NCBI RefSeq assembly: GCF_001949145.1
Contig: NW_019091370.1
Coordinates: 513,441-577,440, forward strand
From: Acanthaster planci
Lineage: Eukaryota; Echinodermata; Asteroidea; Valvatida; Acanthasteridae
Direction of reading: 5' to 3'
Length of the DNA: 64,000 nt
Positions 25,289 through 37,900 of this stretch are shown in pieces (position 1 is the stretch's first letter; each line of letters begins with the position of its first letter). The position numbers and the translations under genes are program-made. Under the pieces are notes generated by a model that was not told where the DNA came from, did not search any database, and saw nothing but the letters and a program-made list of their open reading frames with translations.

Positions 25289-27930
25289 GGGGAGGAAACA
25301 AAAGATACAAGATGAAATCAGGTTGATTTGTATCCACTCTGTGCATGTCTATGTAGATCTTGAGCTCATGCAAAACCAATTCATGCAAAACTTTCAACAT
25401 TGAACCATGACACTACTAACTTCTTCACTTTCACTCTGTGCTTGTCTTCAGGTAAAATTTGTTTCAAACACTATGCTGTGTTTTGAAACTGAGTCTGTAA
25501 TGCTTGAATGGATATCAATCGCATATTTTTGTGCAAAAACTTTCCAAAGTGTAGAAGCATATAGTTTCCCCTCACTTTCTTCTTTTCATCCTTCTGTAGA
25601 TGGATTCTTTTGCTTTTCAGGACAGATAAACGTGGGTGTAGAGTAAATGAAACCCATATTTAGATATTTTGAAGTACTCTTTGTAGCATATGTCTGGTTG
25701 TCACCAGCTACTGCCATGTACACCTTTATGTTCAATATTTCTCCTCTCTAGTGGAAGTTGACTGTACATTCTACATTAAAATTCTTTCTGTGTTCCTGCC
25801 TGTATCTGTCTGCTTACAGAAAGTCTTTCACTTCTCAACCAGTGAGTTCAAATGATTCTACACTTTGGTTTTACAGAAGGTGTAATATGTTTCTTGAATA
25901 CGGCAAAGAGTGGAAACATTAAATGGTCCAATGTTGACTTGTCATGTGGCTAGTGGAATTCAAAGTGACCTCCTACAAGAAATAAAACCCAGTTGCTGAT
26001 GTCACATCTTTGACATCTTGTCATTTTCATTAATAATATTATAAATCACTAATTTCCCCAAACAATCCATGTGTCTGATACTCTGTGCATGAACGAATGT
26101 GCCTTTTCAAACAAATTAAGAAATTTAAAATTAATTGTACACTTCCAAGTGTAGTTATATATTTAGACTGCATATTTTAGTTTACATAGCAATTTATCCA
26201 TTATTAAGGACAGATATTGTTTGACTTTACATAATTTGTGTGTATTAGAAGTGTTGAATGATCATGTTCCTATTAGTCCATCCATCCTGTTTTCAACAGT
26301 GGGATATTTTGGCGTATTTTAACCTTTTGTGCCTTGTGTTCTCGTAGATAGTTAAGAAGTAGATTTTTTAGCTAGTCTTTTTTTGCAGCTCAGAATGTCC
26401 TTTTCAAATGGATCAGTACTAGAGGTAATAACTTGTACTTGTATTTCTGTAACCATTATATAACTCAGTGCTTCCTAAGCGCCAATTTCAACTCGCACTT
26501 CAGCATGACTTCCATCCATTTATTCTTTAGTGAAAGATACCTGGGCTTCCAATCGGTTTCTCGTTCAAATCAGTAACCATTTTCTTAGGTAACATCCTTT
26601 GAGAAACTCATTATAAAACTGTTAGACTAACTCGGTGTGTTCAATATTTCAGATTTTAATATCTACCCACATGTACTAAGTGTTACTGTCAAACACTGGC
26701 AACGTATTACATCCTTTATTGTTATCGCATCCATTAAAGCAACATGTTTCTTCATCTGTAGGTGAAAAACGTGATCCTTAGTAAGGGTGATAGAAGTGGC
26801 TTTAAGGAACTGAATATGTTTGCAAAGATGTAATGTATACATTCATGATGGTATCAAACAGCCCTAAGAACGTAGCATGTGGACTGGTAATGCGGTTGGT
26901 GGGTTTATTCGTTTCTTTGTGGATTTTTTGGTAGCTAATGGGTCTGCATTTTTGTGTCGGAAATAATCCAAAATTTAGTCAAAACCTGGTTTTGGTGGCT
27001 TCTCTCTAATTTGAGGTAACTTAACTGGTTGGGTAGAAAGCAGTTTGAGGGAAAAGGGGAAAAATGCAGATATTCTTGCCATCCATGCTGAACATTCTCA
27101 ATTGTCATGAGAGTTGTGACAACGAAACATTTTATCAGTTGGGTTCTTCAAGGTCGATGTGAGACTTGAGGAAAGATTCCCTCCCGCTTAAAGGCAATGC
27201 TTCCTGCTGACGACAAGGGTTAAAAAAGGAATCTGAGTCAAGTTTAACATCATCTTGTCAGGCCGTTTGAGTGACGCAATAATATGTTTATCAATTGACA
27301 GTATTATTTATGTCAGATGTATAAAAAAAATAAGTTTACTCCATCTGTTAAAAATCCGAATTGAAGAGTGATCTATGTTACATGGGAAACCAAGCTTAGG
27401 AAACGAAATTGAAATAATTTGATATTTGGGTTGATCAGGTTTGAAGGGCATTATCAGTCATTAGCAAAGAACATTTACTTCCAAGACTTTAATGCTCTTG
27501 AAATGCACTAAATCTTTTTAAGAGCCTATGATCAAATAAACACCGACCCAGGAGACCAATAGAATAATTTGTACAATTCATTCTGAGGAAAGTAAACTCT
27601 TTAAGTTGTAAACTTATCAAAGTAATAACTATTTTAAACTCCTGATTATTCTTTAATGGTTTTATTTTTCAACCAATTTACTGTTTTTTTTAAGTCAGTT
27701 TGAAATACATTGGCCAGATTTGCAAATAAGTTTCAGAAAGCTGTAAGTTGCACAATTGTTTTAGACTTTAGTAGCTCTTATTTGCAAATGCACTAGATTA
27801 TCTTTAAATGTAGTTGAATTGCATTTTTTCAACATGTCCACAATGTTGTGTATTTTGATATTTATAAAGCTGAGAAGTGTTTTTGAAGAGCCATTCTTGT
27901 ATATTTATGAATAAATTTCAATTTATTTTA
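25289..27930 (+). other. Probable ESRP 3' untranslated region
   Basis: Sequence after the ESRP stop with no further coding similarity. AATAAA words at 27536-27541 and 27910-27915 are candidate poly(A) signals, the latter within TTTATGAATAAATTTC followed by a T-rich stretch. If the distal one is used the 3' UTR would be about 2.6 kb. An earlier end cannot be excluded. Confidence 0.5.
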
Positions 27931-29545
27931 GATGCAGTAGTCATGCCAGTTGTAAATGCAAGCTTAACAAATACAAAGTTTTGCATTCATTTTTAAACGG
28001 CCTCTTACAGCGATGAAAAAGTTGCCACAGAAATACTGTGTAAAAATTCATTTAAAAATGCACATGTAAAGACAAGGTTTTGTGTCAGTAAGATCGGAAT
28101 TAAAAGTGAATGCAAAACAGCTACTAATTTTGCGCTTTGCTACGTGTAAATCTTGGGCTGCCTTGCATGAACGTTGGATTGTTGATTGATCATATCAAAG
28201 TCAGTGATTTAACAAACTTATCAAAGCTTTGAAACAGTCACACAATTAAGAAATAGAAATTACAAAAGTAAAGATATTGTGAATTGATGTTGGAAGTATT
28301 ACTTGTATTTCCTCACTGAGTTCTTCCAGTAACCTAGTACGTTTATATCTAAAAATGAAAACTCAAAGCAAAAAAGACCTGCTTTGCTTGAGTGCAATAA
28401 AGGGAAGGATGGCAAGTCTTGAACAGGAGTCATTAAAAAATTTGAAATTTTTTATAAGAACTCTAGATCAAGGATCTTCCAATTTATTCAAATTCCAATT
28501 CAATTTTTGCACACATTTACACCATAAATTTGTATTTTAAAAATCCTGAATAGAGTCTCTTAATGGCATCTCAAATAAAGTGAATTAAAAAAAGGTTCGT
28601 GTCCAGAAAGTGTATTTTTGCATGAAGTCTTGCTAAAAAGGAAACTCCCAAGTTTGGATGAGATCTTTAGAAGCAACACTTTGCAGAAGGTTGTTTTTCA
28701 GATTGTAATTGTAATGATGGATGGTAAGGCGGATACTTGTTTGAAGGAATTTTGTCAGAAACAAGTTAGAAACGACATAATATCGTCATATATGTACATG
28801 AACAACTTCACCTACAACTGAATCTTGTATAAATCACACAAAACTCACTTAAGGACAACTTAGGCAGGTAACTTAGATTTGTACGTTTTTCAATTTTTAA
28901 TGGAATGAGTGGAAGTAGAAAACGAGACAATCAGCTGTATACATGGTATGGACAGTCCACCAACTTCCGTATACATGCAGCCAACATAACCTCTCAACTC
29001 ACGCACCCTTGTTACCAAAATCTTGGATGGGCTGAGGAAGCAAATTTTGATTTGAAGGCAAAACATGCCTCAAGGTGGTCATCACATTAGCGGTTGTACT
29101 TACCTGGGTTTGCGTGACATGTCTAGCCTGCCATATCATTTACAATCAGCAAGACCAAGGGAATGCTGACGATACATCCAGCAAGACCCTCACCATTAAT
29201 AAGCCATTGCTCACCCACAATCAGGCCTGGCTCATGGGTATAAATGCTGCCAAGTACTGATATGAAAATGAACAAAATAAAAATAAATGGGAATTACTAT
29301 CCAAATTCCTTAAAGCATCTGGAATGAACAAGAGACATCATCCAATATGAGGAAATTTCAAGCCGTTTAGGACTTTGTAAAGTGTTTTTCGATTTGGCAT
29401 GACATATACGAGAAGAAAAAAACCAAATCAGATATGTGAGGAAGCTTTCAATTTAGAAACAAACTAACTTCACTCATTCATACTTCATGTCTTAATAAAT
29501 TGAAACAAAATCTTTCCAATCATTTCAAAGTGCTGATTCCAAATT
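27931..29545. other. Intergenic stretch between convergent ESRP and CPBP genes
   Basis: AT-rich sequence with only short random open frames. I see no gene, RNA or repeat here that I can support. Confidence 0.6.
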
Positions 29546-29551
29546 TTTATT
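29546..29551 (-). terminator. Candidate poly(A) signal of the CPBP gene
   Basis: TTTATT on the plus strand is AATAAA on the minus strand, about 245 nt past the stop codon of the CPBP protease gene. It is the first such word I noticed downstream; short signals of this kind also occur by chance. Confidence 0.35.
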
Positions 29552-29794
29552 GCTCCAATGATGGACATTAAGTCTCCTAAAGGATTAAAGGTTTTGGACT
29601 AAGATATTCCACAGCAAATGCAATAAAATGATTAAGATGTGATTGGATAACTCAGGTAGGAACACCACAAAGAGACCACAGGTTGAAATTTCATATCAGC
29701 TATGGGTATAATCCAAAACTAAATGTTACACAGCTGCTCAAAACAGAAAACCTATAACATTCATCCCAGTCTGGAATAAAAAAGCTTATCCAAA

Positions 29795-31490
29795 TCACTG
29801 TACTGCTTCACAATCTTTGCATCTTGTCCAGATAACTTCCATGACTTCCCAGTCAAATGCTGTGAGATTCAAATATTCCTTCTTACCCAATGGGTTCACT
29901 ATATTCCATGTGCAGTGCATAATGGCAGACGGCCACAGGCTGTAGCCAGATCGCATGGTTATCCAGCCATGGGAATAGGCGTTGAGTAAGACTGATGTAC
30001 ACTGGACAGTCACGGTCATCAGTGGATGCTTCACTTTAAGTTTATGGGTCAATAAGACCATGACAGCAACATGGAACAGACCCCAAATCACTCCACTGAA
30101 GAAAAAAAAGACAGAACAATCTGGTTACTTCCAACAACAAAAAGCACAGTGTTTTAAAGGATTCTTTGCTCTGTTTGGCTATTGCCTTAACCTCTGATAG
30201 AGTTATATAATGTCTGTTAATAATGAAAAAGACATCTTAATTTGTGCTTTTGTGGCCATTGTGTTATGGCCATTTGAAAATTTGTGAGTTCGGGAGAGGG
30301 AGCAGGTTCCCACAGGGGTATTGCTTTCCCCCACAACTTGCTAAATGACTTTAGGTCAAAATAATGGTTATGCATTTCAACACACAACAGATGTTGTGGT
30401 GGCAGCTTCCCCTCCCCAAAAAATCCTGATTAATTTTTTTTTGGGGTGGTGGGGGAAAAGGAGGTAAGAGTTCCAGCGGAGTTGCATTTGTCTCCCTTGA
30501 CTACACCACCATTCCAAAGCAAACTTAATGTTCCAAACGTTCCTACACAAACCTGATAAAAAGAGCACTGGCAGGTGAATAGGTGTCCAATAAGCAGGGC
30601 AATAAGAAACAACGCCATCCAACCTCCTCCCCAGAGGCTCGGAGAAATCCCCAGATCTTATTCCGCCTCATAAATGCCTTAACCTTGGATGACCTCTGGT
30701 CCTCCAGTTTACTTCCCTTGGCAACGATGCCCCAACACAAACAGAGGTTCAGGATGACACAGAGACCTATGGTTGATACTGTGATTGCTATGGATATGAG
30801 GCATGCTATCACCATAGAGAAATACTGTAAGAAATAAAGGAATGAGTTTCATGCATGGACCACACTTGACTTCAATATAACAAAATGCCAAAATTGACCT
30901 CCACCTCAATATATGACTTTGAACCCTCAAAACAGGAAAGAGCAGAATGCAACTATACATTCATTTTGTCGTGCCAAGTCACATATATCTTCATAATCAT
31001 GTCATTTTGAAGATAAACTTGAAAATGTTGAGCAAGATCACTCAGCATGATCAGTTGAATGCAAGATTTATTGACTGGTTTAATTAGAGGAAGTAAACCA
31101 GCTTTGTACGCAGCTGGACTTCAGAAATTATTGATCAAGAATTTTGAGGATTTCCCAAATAATAACCCTAACACTCCTCAGTCCTGCAACAGGTGAAGGA
31201 TTGAGGAGGGTTAGGGATAATAATGACAAATGATATAAATCTCCATATCATGTGATGAAACACAAAAAACCAACCGCTTCGGTGGGTGGTGCGCTAAGAC
31301 CGACAAGCATCTGGTTCACGAATTCGAAACATTCACCACTTGCAACTTTGAACAGAAGCGCAAACGCAGCTGGGAAATACATGGCGACCGAAAGAGTGCC
31401 AAAGCTTAAATTTCTGCCGAGGTAAACCCAAGCAGACGTGACAAATAGTGTCACGGTGGCAAAATCCAAACATGACCCCAAAACCGCCAT
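29795..31490 (-). CDS. CPBP-family intramembrane metalloprotease, Abi/prokaryote-like, 3 exons
   Basis: Predicted multi-pass membrane glutamic-type or metal-dependent protease of the CAAX/Abi family (PF02517). Minus-strand exons: 31490-31275, 30824-30553, 30095-29795, giving 262 residues. Conserved motifs in order: EEVGWR (E138, E139, R143) in ASGEEVGWRCFLLP; ISGVIWGLFH with H171; and LWPSAIMHCTWN with H223 and N227. These are the three active-site blocks (EExxxR, FxxxH-like, HxxxN). The first block and the following P and LL resemble bacterial members (EELGWRGFLLP) more than eukaryotic RCE1. Hydrophobic segments lie around 7-25, 32-50, 75-107, 145-178 and 190-225. Intron 2 (donor AG|GTTTGT, acceptor TTCTTCAG) restores ISGVIWG exactly. 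The donor of intron 1 is weak (GCG|GTTGGT), so the end of exon 1 is tentative; CTT|GTCGGT is an alternative in the same phase. The natural substrate is unknown. Confidence 0.8.
31160..31222 (-). repeat. CCCTAAC/GTTAGGG hairpin element, copy 1
   Basis: Nearly palindromic: CCCTAACACTCCTCAGTCCT pairs with AGGATTGAGGAGGGTTAGGG, about 20-bp arms with two mismatches around an 11-nt loop. Its reverse complement matches 60020-60078 closely, including the loop CTTCACCTGTTG. It lies in intron 1 of the CPBP gene. Confidence 0.75.
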
Positions 31491-31989
31491 ATTGCAACCT
31501 TTGAATGTTGAAAGGGAAAAAGTAGCCCGTGCCAGTCCTACTTCCTGGTTGTTGCAACATTTGAACAGTAGAGGGCGCTCCCATCTGGCGCGAAAAAAAT
31601 CAACTTGTTTCCAGGCCCAAGCATTTTTGCGTTAAAGTTGATAACTATTTTCGGAACATTTTCAATAAATTGGTAAAGAATTGTATCTAAACAATATTTC
31701 AAATCGCAAGGACAAAAGTTTGTTACTTTCTTTTCAAACAAATTAAAATACAGGTTGTTCAAAAGATACCAAAATCGTGGCTAAAGCAAGTTAACTTTCC
31801 TTAGCTTTTGACCCGGAAGCAGTTTTACGTTGATAATGGTCTTGTGGGACAAAAACCACATGGCAGAGACTGTCGCTGAAATGAAGTTTTGTGCAGAGCA
31901 AAATCGCCCGGTATTCCCCTTTTTTGGAGGCTGATTTAGGTTGTGAGAAATTTATTGCTAAAGAACAGGCTTTCAAGCGTCAAAAGGAC
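31491..31989. promoter_or_regulatory. Bidirectional promoter between the CPBP gene and HEATR3
   Basis: The two start codons face apart with 499 bp between them, so both 5' ends must lie here. ETS-type words occur on both strands: CCGGAAG at 31813-31819 and ACTTCCTGG at 31540-31548. CAATATGGCGG on the minus strand, overlapping the CPBP start codon, resembles a YY1 site, which often lies at or near start sites. No TATA box is evident. The promoter call rests on geometry; the factor sites are pattern matches. Confidence 0.6.
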
Positions 31990-34900
31990 ATGGGGAAAGC
32001 GAAGCATAAGCGCTTCCGTGCCAAGAAACAACGACCTACCGGACTGCCGTCAGTGCAAGAAGTCGAAGCAGAGGAAAGCGAGTTAGGAACGGGAAGCTAT
32101 ACAGCTGTTGAAAACCAGACTCTCACGCTGCTCGAACGGGTAAATAAACTACCCGACGACTTTTTCGAATAATACTATTTTTAAATCTAAGCATGACCTG
32201 ATGGTGGTAAGAATTCCGTATGCGGACAACATTAAATTTTCCTTGCATTTGTTAGTTGCACAGATTATTAGTATCAAGTCATGCAAGTATCAGCTATCAG
32301 AAAGTGATAAACTTAACAATCAGTCCTAAAATGTCAAATTAGCAAGGAAAATGTTGAAGCATTTGTTGTTCTTTGGACCAGTCTCCTAGCATGCCTAGGG
32401 TTTGTACACCGGGTGTCAAGTGATGTCGATGTATGGAACACTTTCCCTGATCATCATTACTAGTATCAAGGAAATTAAGATTAAACATGTGCTAGGCCTT
32501 CTTTGTCAGTTTGAATCATTGTAACAACTGACATCAATATTGAGAATGGTAAACTTAGGCATAGGTTAGGGCTTACAATTCCCCAGAAATCACATGAGTC
32601 TCTTGGGTATGTTTCCCCAGAAATCACAAGAGTCTGTTGGGTATGTTTCCCCAGAAGTCACAGGAGTCTCTTGGGTATGTTTCCCCAGAAATCACATGAG
32701 TCTCTTGGGTATGTTTCCCCAGAAATCACATGAGTCTCTTGGGNNNNNNNNNNNNNNNNNNNNNNNNNNNNNNNNNNNNNNNNNNNNNNNNNNNNNNNNN
32801 NNNNNNNNNNNNNNNNNNNNNNNNNNNNNNNNNNNNNNNNNNNNNNNNNNNNNNNNNNNNNNNNNNNNNNNNNNNNNNNNNNNNNNNNNNNNNNNNNNNN
32901 NNNNNNNNNNNNNNNNNNNNNNNNNNNNNNNNNNNNNNNNNNNNNNNNNNNNNNNNNNNNNNNNNNNNNNNNNNNNNNNNNNNNNNNNNNNNNNNNNNNN
33001 NNNNNNNNNNNNNNNNNNNNNNNNNNNNNNNNNNNNNNNNNNNNNNNNNNNNNNNNNNNNNNNNNNNNNNNNNNNNNNNNNNNNNNNNNNNNNNNNNNNN
33101 TCACATGAGTCTCTTGGGTATGTTTCCCCAGAAATTAATTGAGTCTGTTGGGTATGTTTCCCAGAAATCACATGAGTCTCTTGGGTATGTTTCCCCAGAA
33201 ATGAATTGAGTCTGTTGGGTATGTTTCCCCAGAAATCACATTAGTCTGTTGGGTATGTTTCCCCAGAAATCACATGAGTGTCTTGGGTATGTTTCCCCAG
33301 AAATCACATGAGTCTCTTGGGTATGTTTCCCCAGAAATCACATGAGTCTCTTGGGTATGTTTCTCTGGAAATTAATTGAGTCTGTTGGGTATGTTTCCTC
33401 AGAAATCACATGAGTCTGGTGTGAATGTTTCCCCAGAAATCACATGAGTCTCTTGGGTATGTTTCCCCAGAAATCAAATGAGTCTGTTGGGTATGTTTCC
33501 CCAGAAATCACGAGTCTGTTGGGTATGTGTTATATGCTTGTTTAGCTTTATTTTTGTTATGTTTGCTGTCTGAAGAATTATTATCATGACTAGAAGACCA
33601 TTTTTGAAGTAATTCTCTTTAATTTTTTTTAAAAAGCTTCAAAGCAGCTCCGATGAGGAGAAGGTTTGCTCATGTTCTGCCTTAGCAAATCTTGTCCAGG
33701 AGCCAGCTGCAAGGGATACATTACTCCAGAATGGCTTAGTACGATGTCTAGGACCACTGCTCTTGGACAACCGTCCAGCAATCAGAGAAGCAGCCACAGG
33801 AGCTCTCCGGTAAGTTGGTCTTCAACTGCTCCTGTCATGCTAATTCCGGATTTTACCAGGCATTATGGGAAATAATTTAGATTTAAAGTTTGAGATCTCA
33901 AAATATAATCACTGTACCTAAACTAATCGGTGTACTCACCTCTTTTCATCATGGAAGTGGTAATCAGATTTATCAAATAGAAAATGCAGTTTTCTGTTGT
34001 GAATATTCATTGAAGTCTTTGTCTTTTTAGTTCGTGCTACCTTCATAAGTAACTCAATCAATCTGGTCATGGAACTTAATTCCACTTTTATGCAAAGTTT
34101 TACTTTGAAATCAAACCTGATCAAAGCATTATTTTTGATGGAGAGTTATTGCCAATACCAAGTACACATTACTTTTCAGAAATCTAAGTGCTTGCGGAGA
34201 TCATGAAGTGTGTGATAAAATGGTCAGTGATGACATCATGACCCCACTTGTTACACTGCTGAGCCAGGTGAGAAGACAACAAACTTATGATAAATCCTGT
34301 GACCTGCTCTCTCAAAATGAGGAAATTCTTACATTGAATTGTTCCTTACGTAGCAAAAGAGGAAAAATGTCTGAAAAACATTTTCGAAACAGGAAAACAA
34401 AACTAAGGAGAATATTGCTAGTCCAGAACTCCAGGTTAAGCCCATGCTTCTGGCATGGATATAAAACGATATAAATCATGGCCGTGTGCATTCCGGAACT
34501 CAAGTAGGTCATCGGAGGTCAAAGGTTCGTAAAAGAAACTAAGATAGCATTATGTAACCTATCACATGACTTTGTGTTAGTGTTCAGCACACAACAGTCA
34601 TTACGAGGAATGCATTGGTTAAATTCCCATTTGCCAGTTCGTAATATTCAGCTGTAATGCAGGTATTTGATCAACAATTACAGTATTCCTTTTACCATGT
34701 ATATGATGTATCTAGTTCAATGATGTGACTGATCGTCATTGTTGAGCAAGAAGTCAGGTATAATTACCACAGTGTTATCGTTTCAATTTCTTCTTACAGT
34801 TGAGCAGTGGTATTCCAATTCCCTCAGGAAAGAAGCTTCCTAAGAGAGATCCTAACCTGAATTCCCTCCTACAAGCTCTTCACCTACTCTGGAATCTCTG

Positions 34901-37900
34901 GTAATGTTTGAGCTGGTGGCTCAAGACACATTTTGTTAAGTTGGTCACATTTTACACAGTTACACATGAACTGAAGGTGGTTTTTAGTAAACAAATCACA
35001 GATTTTGAAGGGGTTTTCTTTATTTTTCTGACAGTGAGAGTAACGGAACAGCAGTTAGTATTTTCAACCGTCATGGCCTTGTACACATCACACTGCAGTG
35101 CCTACAGAGCCATGTTACCTTCCTAGATTTAGCTCTGACAGCGGGTAATGCTTAGTTTTGTCAGTTTTCTTTTCTGAAGACAGCATAAAGATGTGTTTGG
35201 TTTCACGCCAAGCCTATGGACTGAGGTCACACAACATACGCTGGCCGCTACATAAACCTGATACAATAATGATTCTGTATCTACTTATGACTGTTGTATA
35301 TTCATGATTGGCTCTTTCAGGTGGGCTCAGTTTCCATGCTTACAACTTAAACTCAGAATAAGAAACAGTTATGATGCCTCCTTATCATTTTTGAGGCTTG
35401 TTTTTGTGTTTAGATGTTGCTTTGATTTGTTTTTATTTCACACTTGACCTTCCACTTACTTACAGCCCACTGTTTGCAGACAGTCAGTGAAGATAACCCT
35501 AATGCTGGCATAGAGCTCACCAAATCGACAGCTTTGCCAATTCTAGAGAGCGCCCTCATGAGTCCTGGAGATACAATGCAGCATACCCTCCTCAGAACAC
35601 TGGTTGCAAGTAAGAAGTCAATGGACGTGTTATTGATGAAACGATCAGTCAGTGGCAAAATTGTAATAATTTCATGGAGTGATCTTCCAAACTTTTCATT
35701 TCTGACGATTACACAGACGTTCTTAAAGGTGAAGGTTCCCCAAGCCAGTACAAAGTCCAGGCACATCAAGTTCATGAAAGGTTAAAGTAAAGTAATCCTG
35801 CCAAATCATCCCAAATCTCGCTGGTGATTACGGAGGAGGTTGAAGAGTTATGCTCCAGAAACTTTCATTATCTCAGCCTTGACTTCTCTAATTTACCTCA
35901 CCAGGTGTGCTTCACAACATCAAGGGTCTCCTTCCAGCGGTATCCCAGAATCAAACAATTCAAGCCATAGTCAAAGTATTCTGTCAATCTTTGGATACAG
36001 ACGCACAGGCCGCTGTCTCCAAGTTACTGCCAGAAATGTCAAAGAATGGCCAGGTGATTGTTCTGCAATACCTTTTGAATTCAATATTTTTATAAAAAGA
36101 ACAGTTTTTCAATCAGCAGAGCATTATAAATAATAATCTCAAACTGAATGATTGCATTTTCTCTTGCTTTTTTACTCCTTAAGTGTTTTGCTTTAATTTC
36201 TTTGGAATGTTGAACTTCCTTGTTGTAACTTCCTGTGGCTTTTGTAAGAGGATTCCAGTTTTGAGTTAGAGTTGGGTGCAAAGAAGTTTTATTCGCTGAA
36301 AGTTTGCTGACCTGGACTTAAACTTTTTGGTTTTTTCTGAACCATTTTTTCAACTTCCACATTGCTTATGAAAGCTATTTCGTGGAAGTACATTTCTCAC
36401 TGATTAATTTGTTCCTTTCAGGTTTCCAATGGGTCAGGGTCCCCAGACCCCAAAGATTCACTTCCAGCGGTTGAGGTAATTTCTTGTTCTGTCCTTTTGG
36501 AGGTAGACTCAATCTAAAGCGGATGATCCATATTTTGAACCCGGGCCCCATTGCAAATCAGGTCTCAAGTTCTGCTTGAAACAGATTGGCTTAGAACAGA
36601 CATTTCGCGAAGCAAATTCAGTATACCGGCCAAAATGTCTCACAATGTAAATTGCCCCGTGGCTGGTTATCAGCTGACGTTTGCTGAGCAAACTGTCTGC
36701 TGACCAAAAATGTTTCCCAGTGCTCTTCAGTTTCAGTTCCTCTCATGTTTTATCTCTTTTCCCCTTCCTTACAGCTTCCAAAGAACCTCTCTGAGGACTT
36801 GGCTGAGATTGAAGCAGTTTTGACAGCCCAGCAGGTAGCCCTTGAAGTGGCCTCCAACATGTGCTGTCTGGACGGTGAGTGCTTCCAATTTTTCACATCC
36901 ATATATTTGACCAACCATTCCCAAACTAGACTGAAGTGGGTCACTTTGATGTTTGACAAGTCTTCTCCTCCGCCGTTAAGTTTCATTCGAAGTGGTCCAC
37001 AGAGCAAAGTTTGTCCCTGGAAAGGTTTGGTTGTTACAGTCACGAAAGCTGCAAAATTTGTATCATGTATGTGTATGCTGGTGTCACGTTCCAGATAATA
37101 GCTAATAGCAAGTCACACATGGTAATTATAGGCATAGTGAACCGTAATGTAAGATCCACATCAGTTTCTGTAGTACATCTGGTTGACGGACGCATCTTTG
37201 CTTTGAAAGTTCAGCACTTTGCCCAAAAGTCAGATTCAGAGCTCTGAACCCTTGACCATAAAGAAGCATCAGTGTCCTCAAGTAGATCATTAAGAATTTG
37301 TTTCCGGAATATGGTGATTTGGAAATCTTGTTTCTTTCATCAGATGATGAAGAAGATGACTGGGAAGATATTGCTTCTAGCAGCAGCAGTAGTGATGACC
37401 TCCAAGATGAAATTACTGATGCGGATGAGGTCCCCTTCATGGTAATGGTTGCAAGACGAATTCTGCAACAAACTTGACTTTAAAATTGCATACTGTCAAA
37501 GTTGTTCAAGCAAAGTGGTAAAAGTGTCAAAGAATTTTTTTTCCTTCACAAGTCTTAGTAGTTGCTTGCTTTAAGGACTGTGCTTGTTTTCTTCTCTTGC
37601 AGTCTCCTCTTTGTCTGTCTGATGAGATTCACGGAGCTCTGGTCAGTCATAATCTTCCTCAGAAGGTAGGTGCTAGCTCAGAACACTGCTCTGCTTTGGC
37701 GCTGTTTGGCAGGTGACATTTTTTTGACTGAAACCAATCAAATCTGGACAGCTTACTAGGTGTCAATAAGCTTATCTGGATTTTCTGGTTCATCATGCCA
37801 GAGAGACGTCATAAGAACTTGGGACATATTGCAGAAATAAACATTGCTCAGGGACAACACTTTTAACCAAAAGTTGAGATGAATCTATTGCCTGAGGATT

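Noticed and set aside
32594-33209. Open frames of 148 to 182 residues on both strands through the minisatellite and N-run
   Set aside because: They owe their length to N bases and to repeated units; the 34-bp period changes frame each unit, and the segment lies in the HEATR3 intron.
32582-33527. CRISPR-like regular 34-bp repeats
   Set aside because: Units are directly adjacent without spacers and the locus is in an animal gene; it is a minisatellite.
35610-35720. Possible box C/D snoRNA in a HEATR3 intron (TTGATGA, then CTGA about 70 nt later)
   Set aside because: The C box is imperfect and the flanks do not form the required terminal stem.
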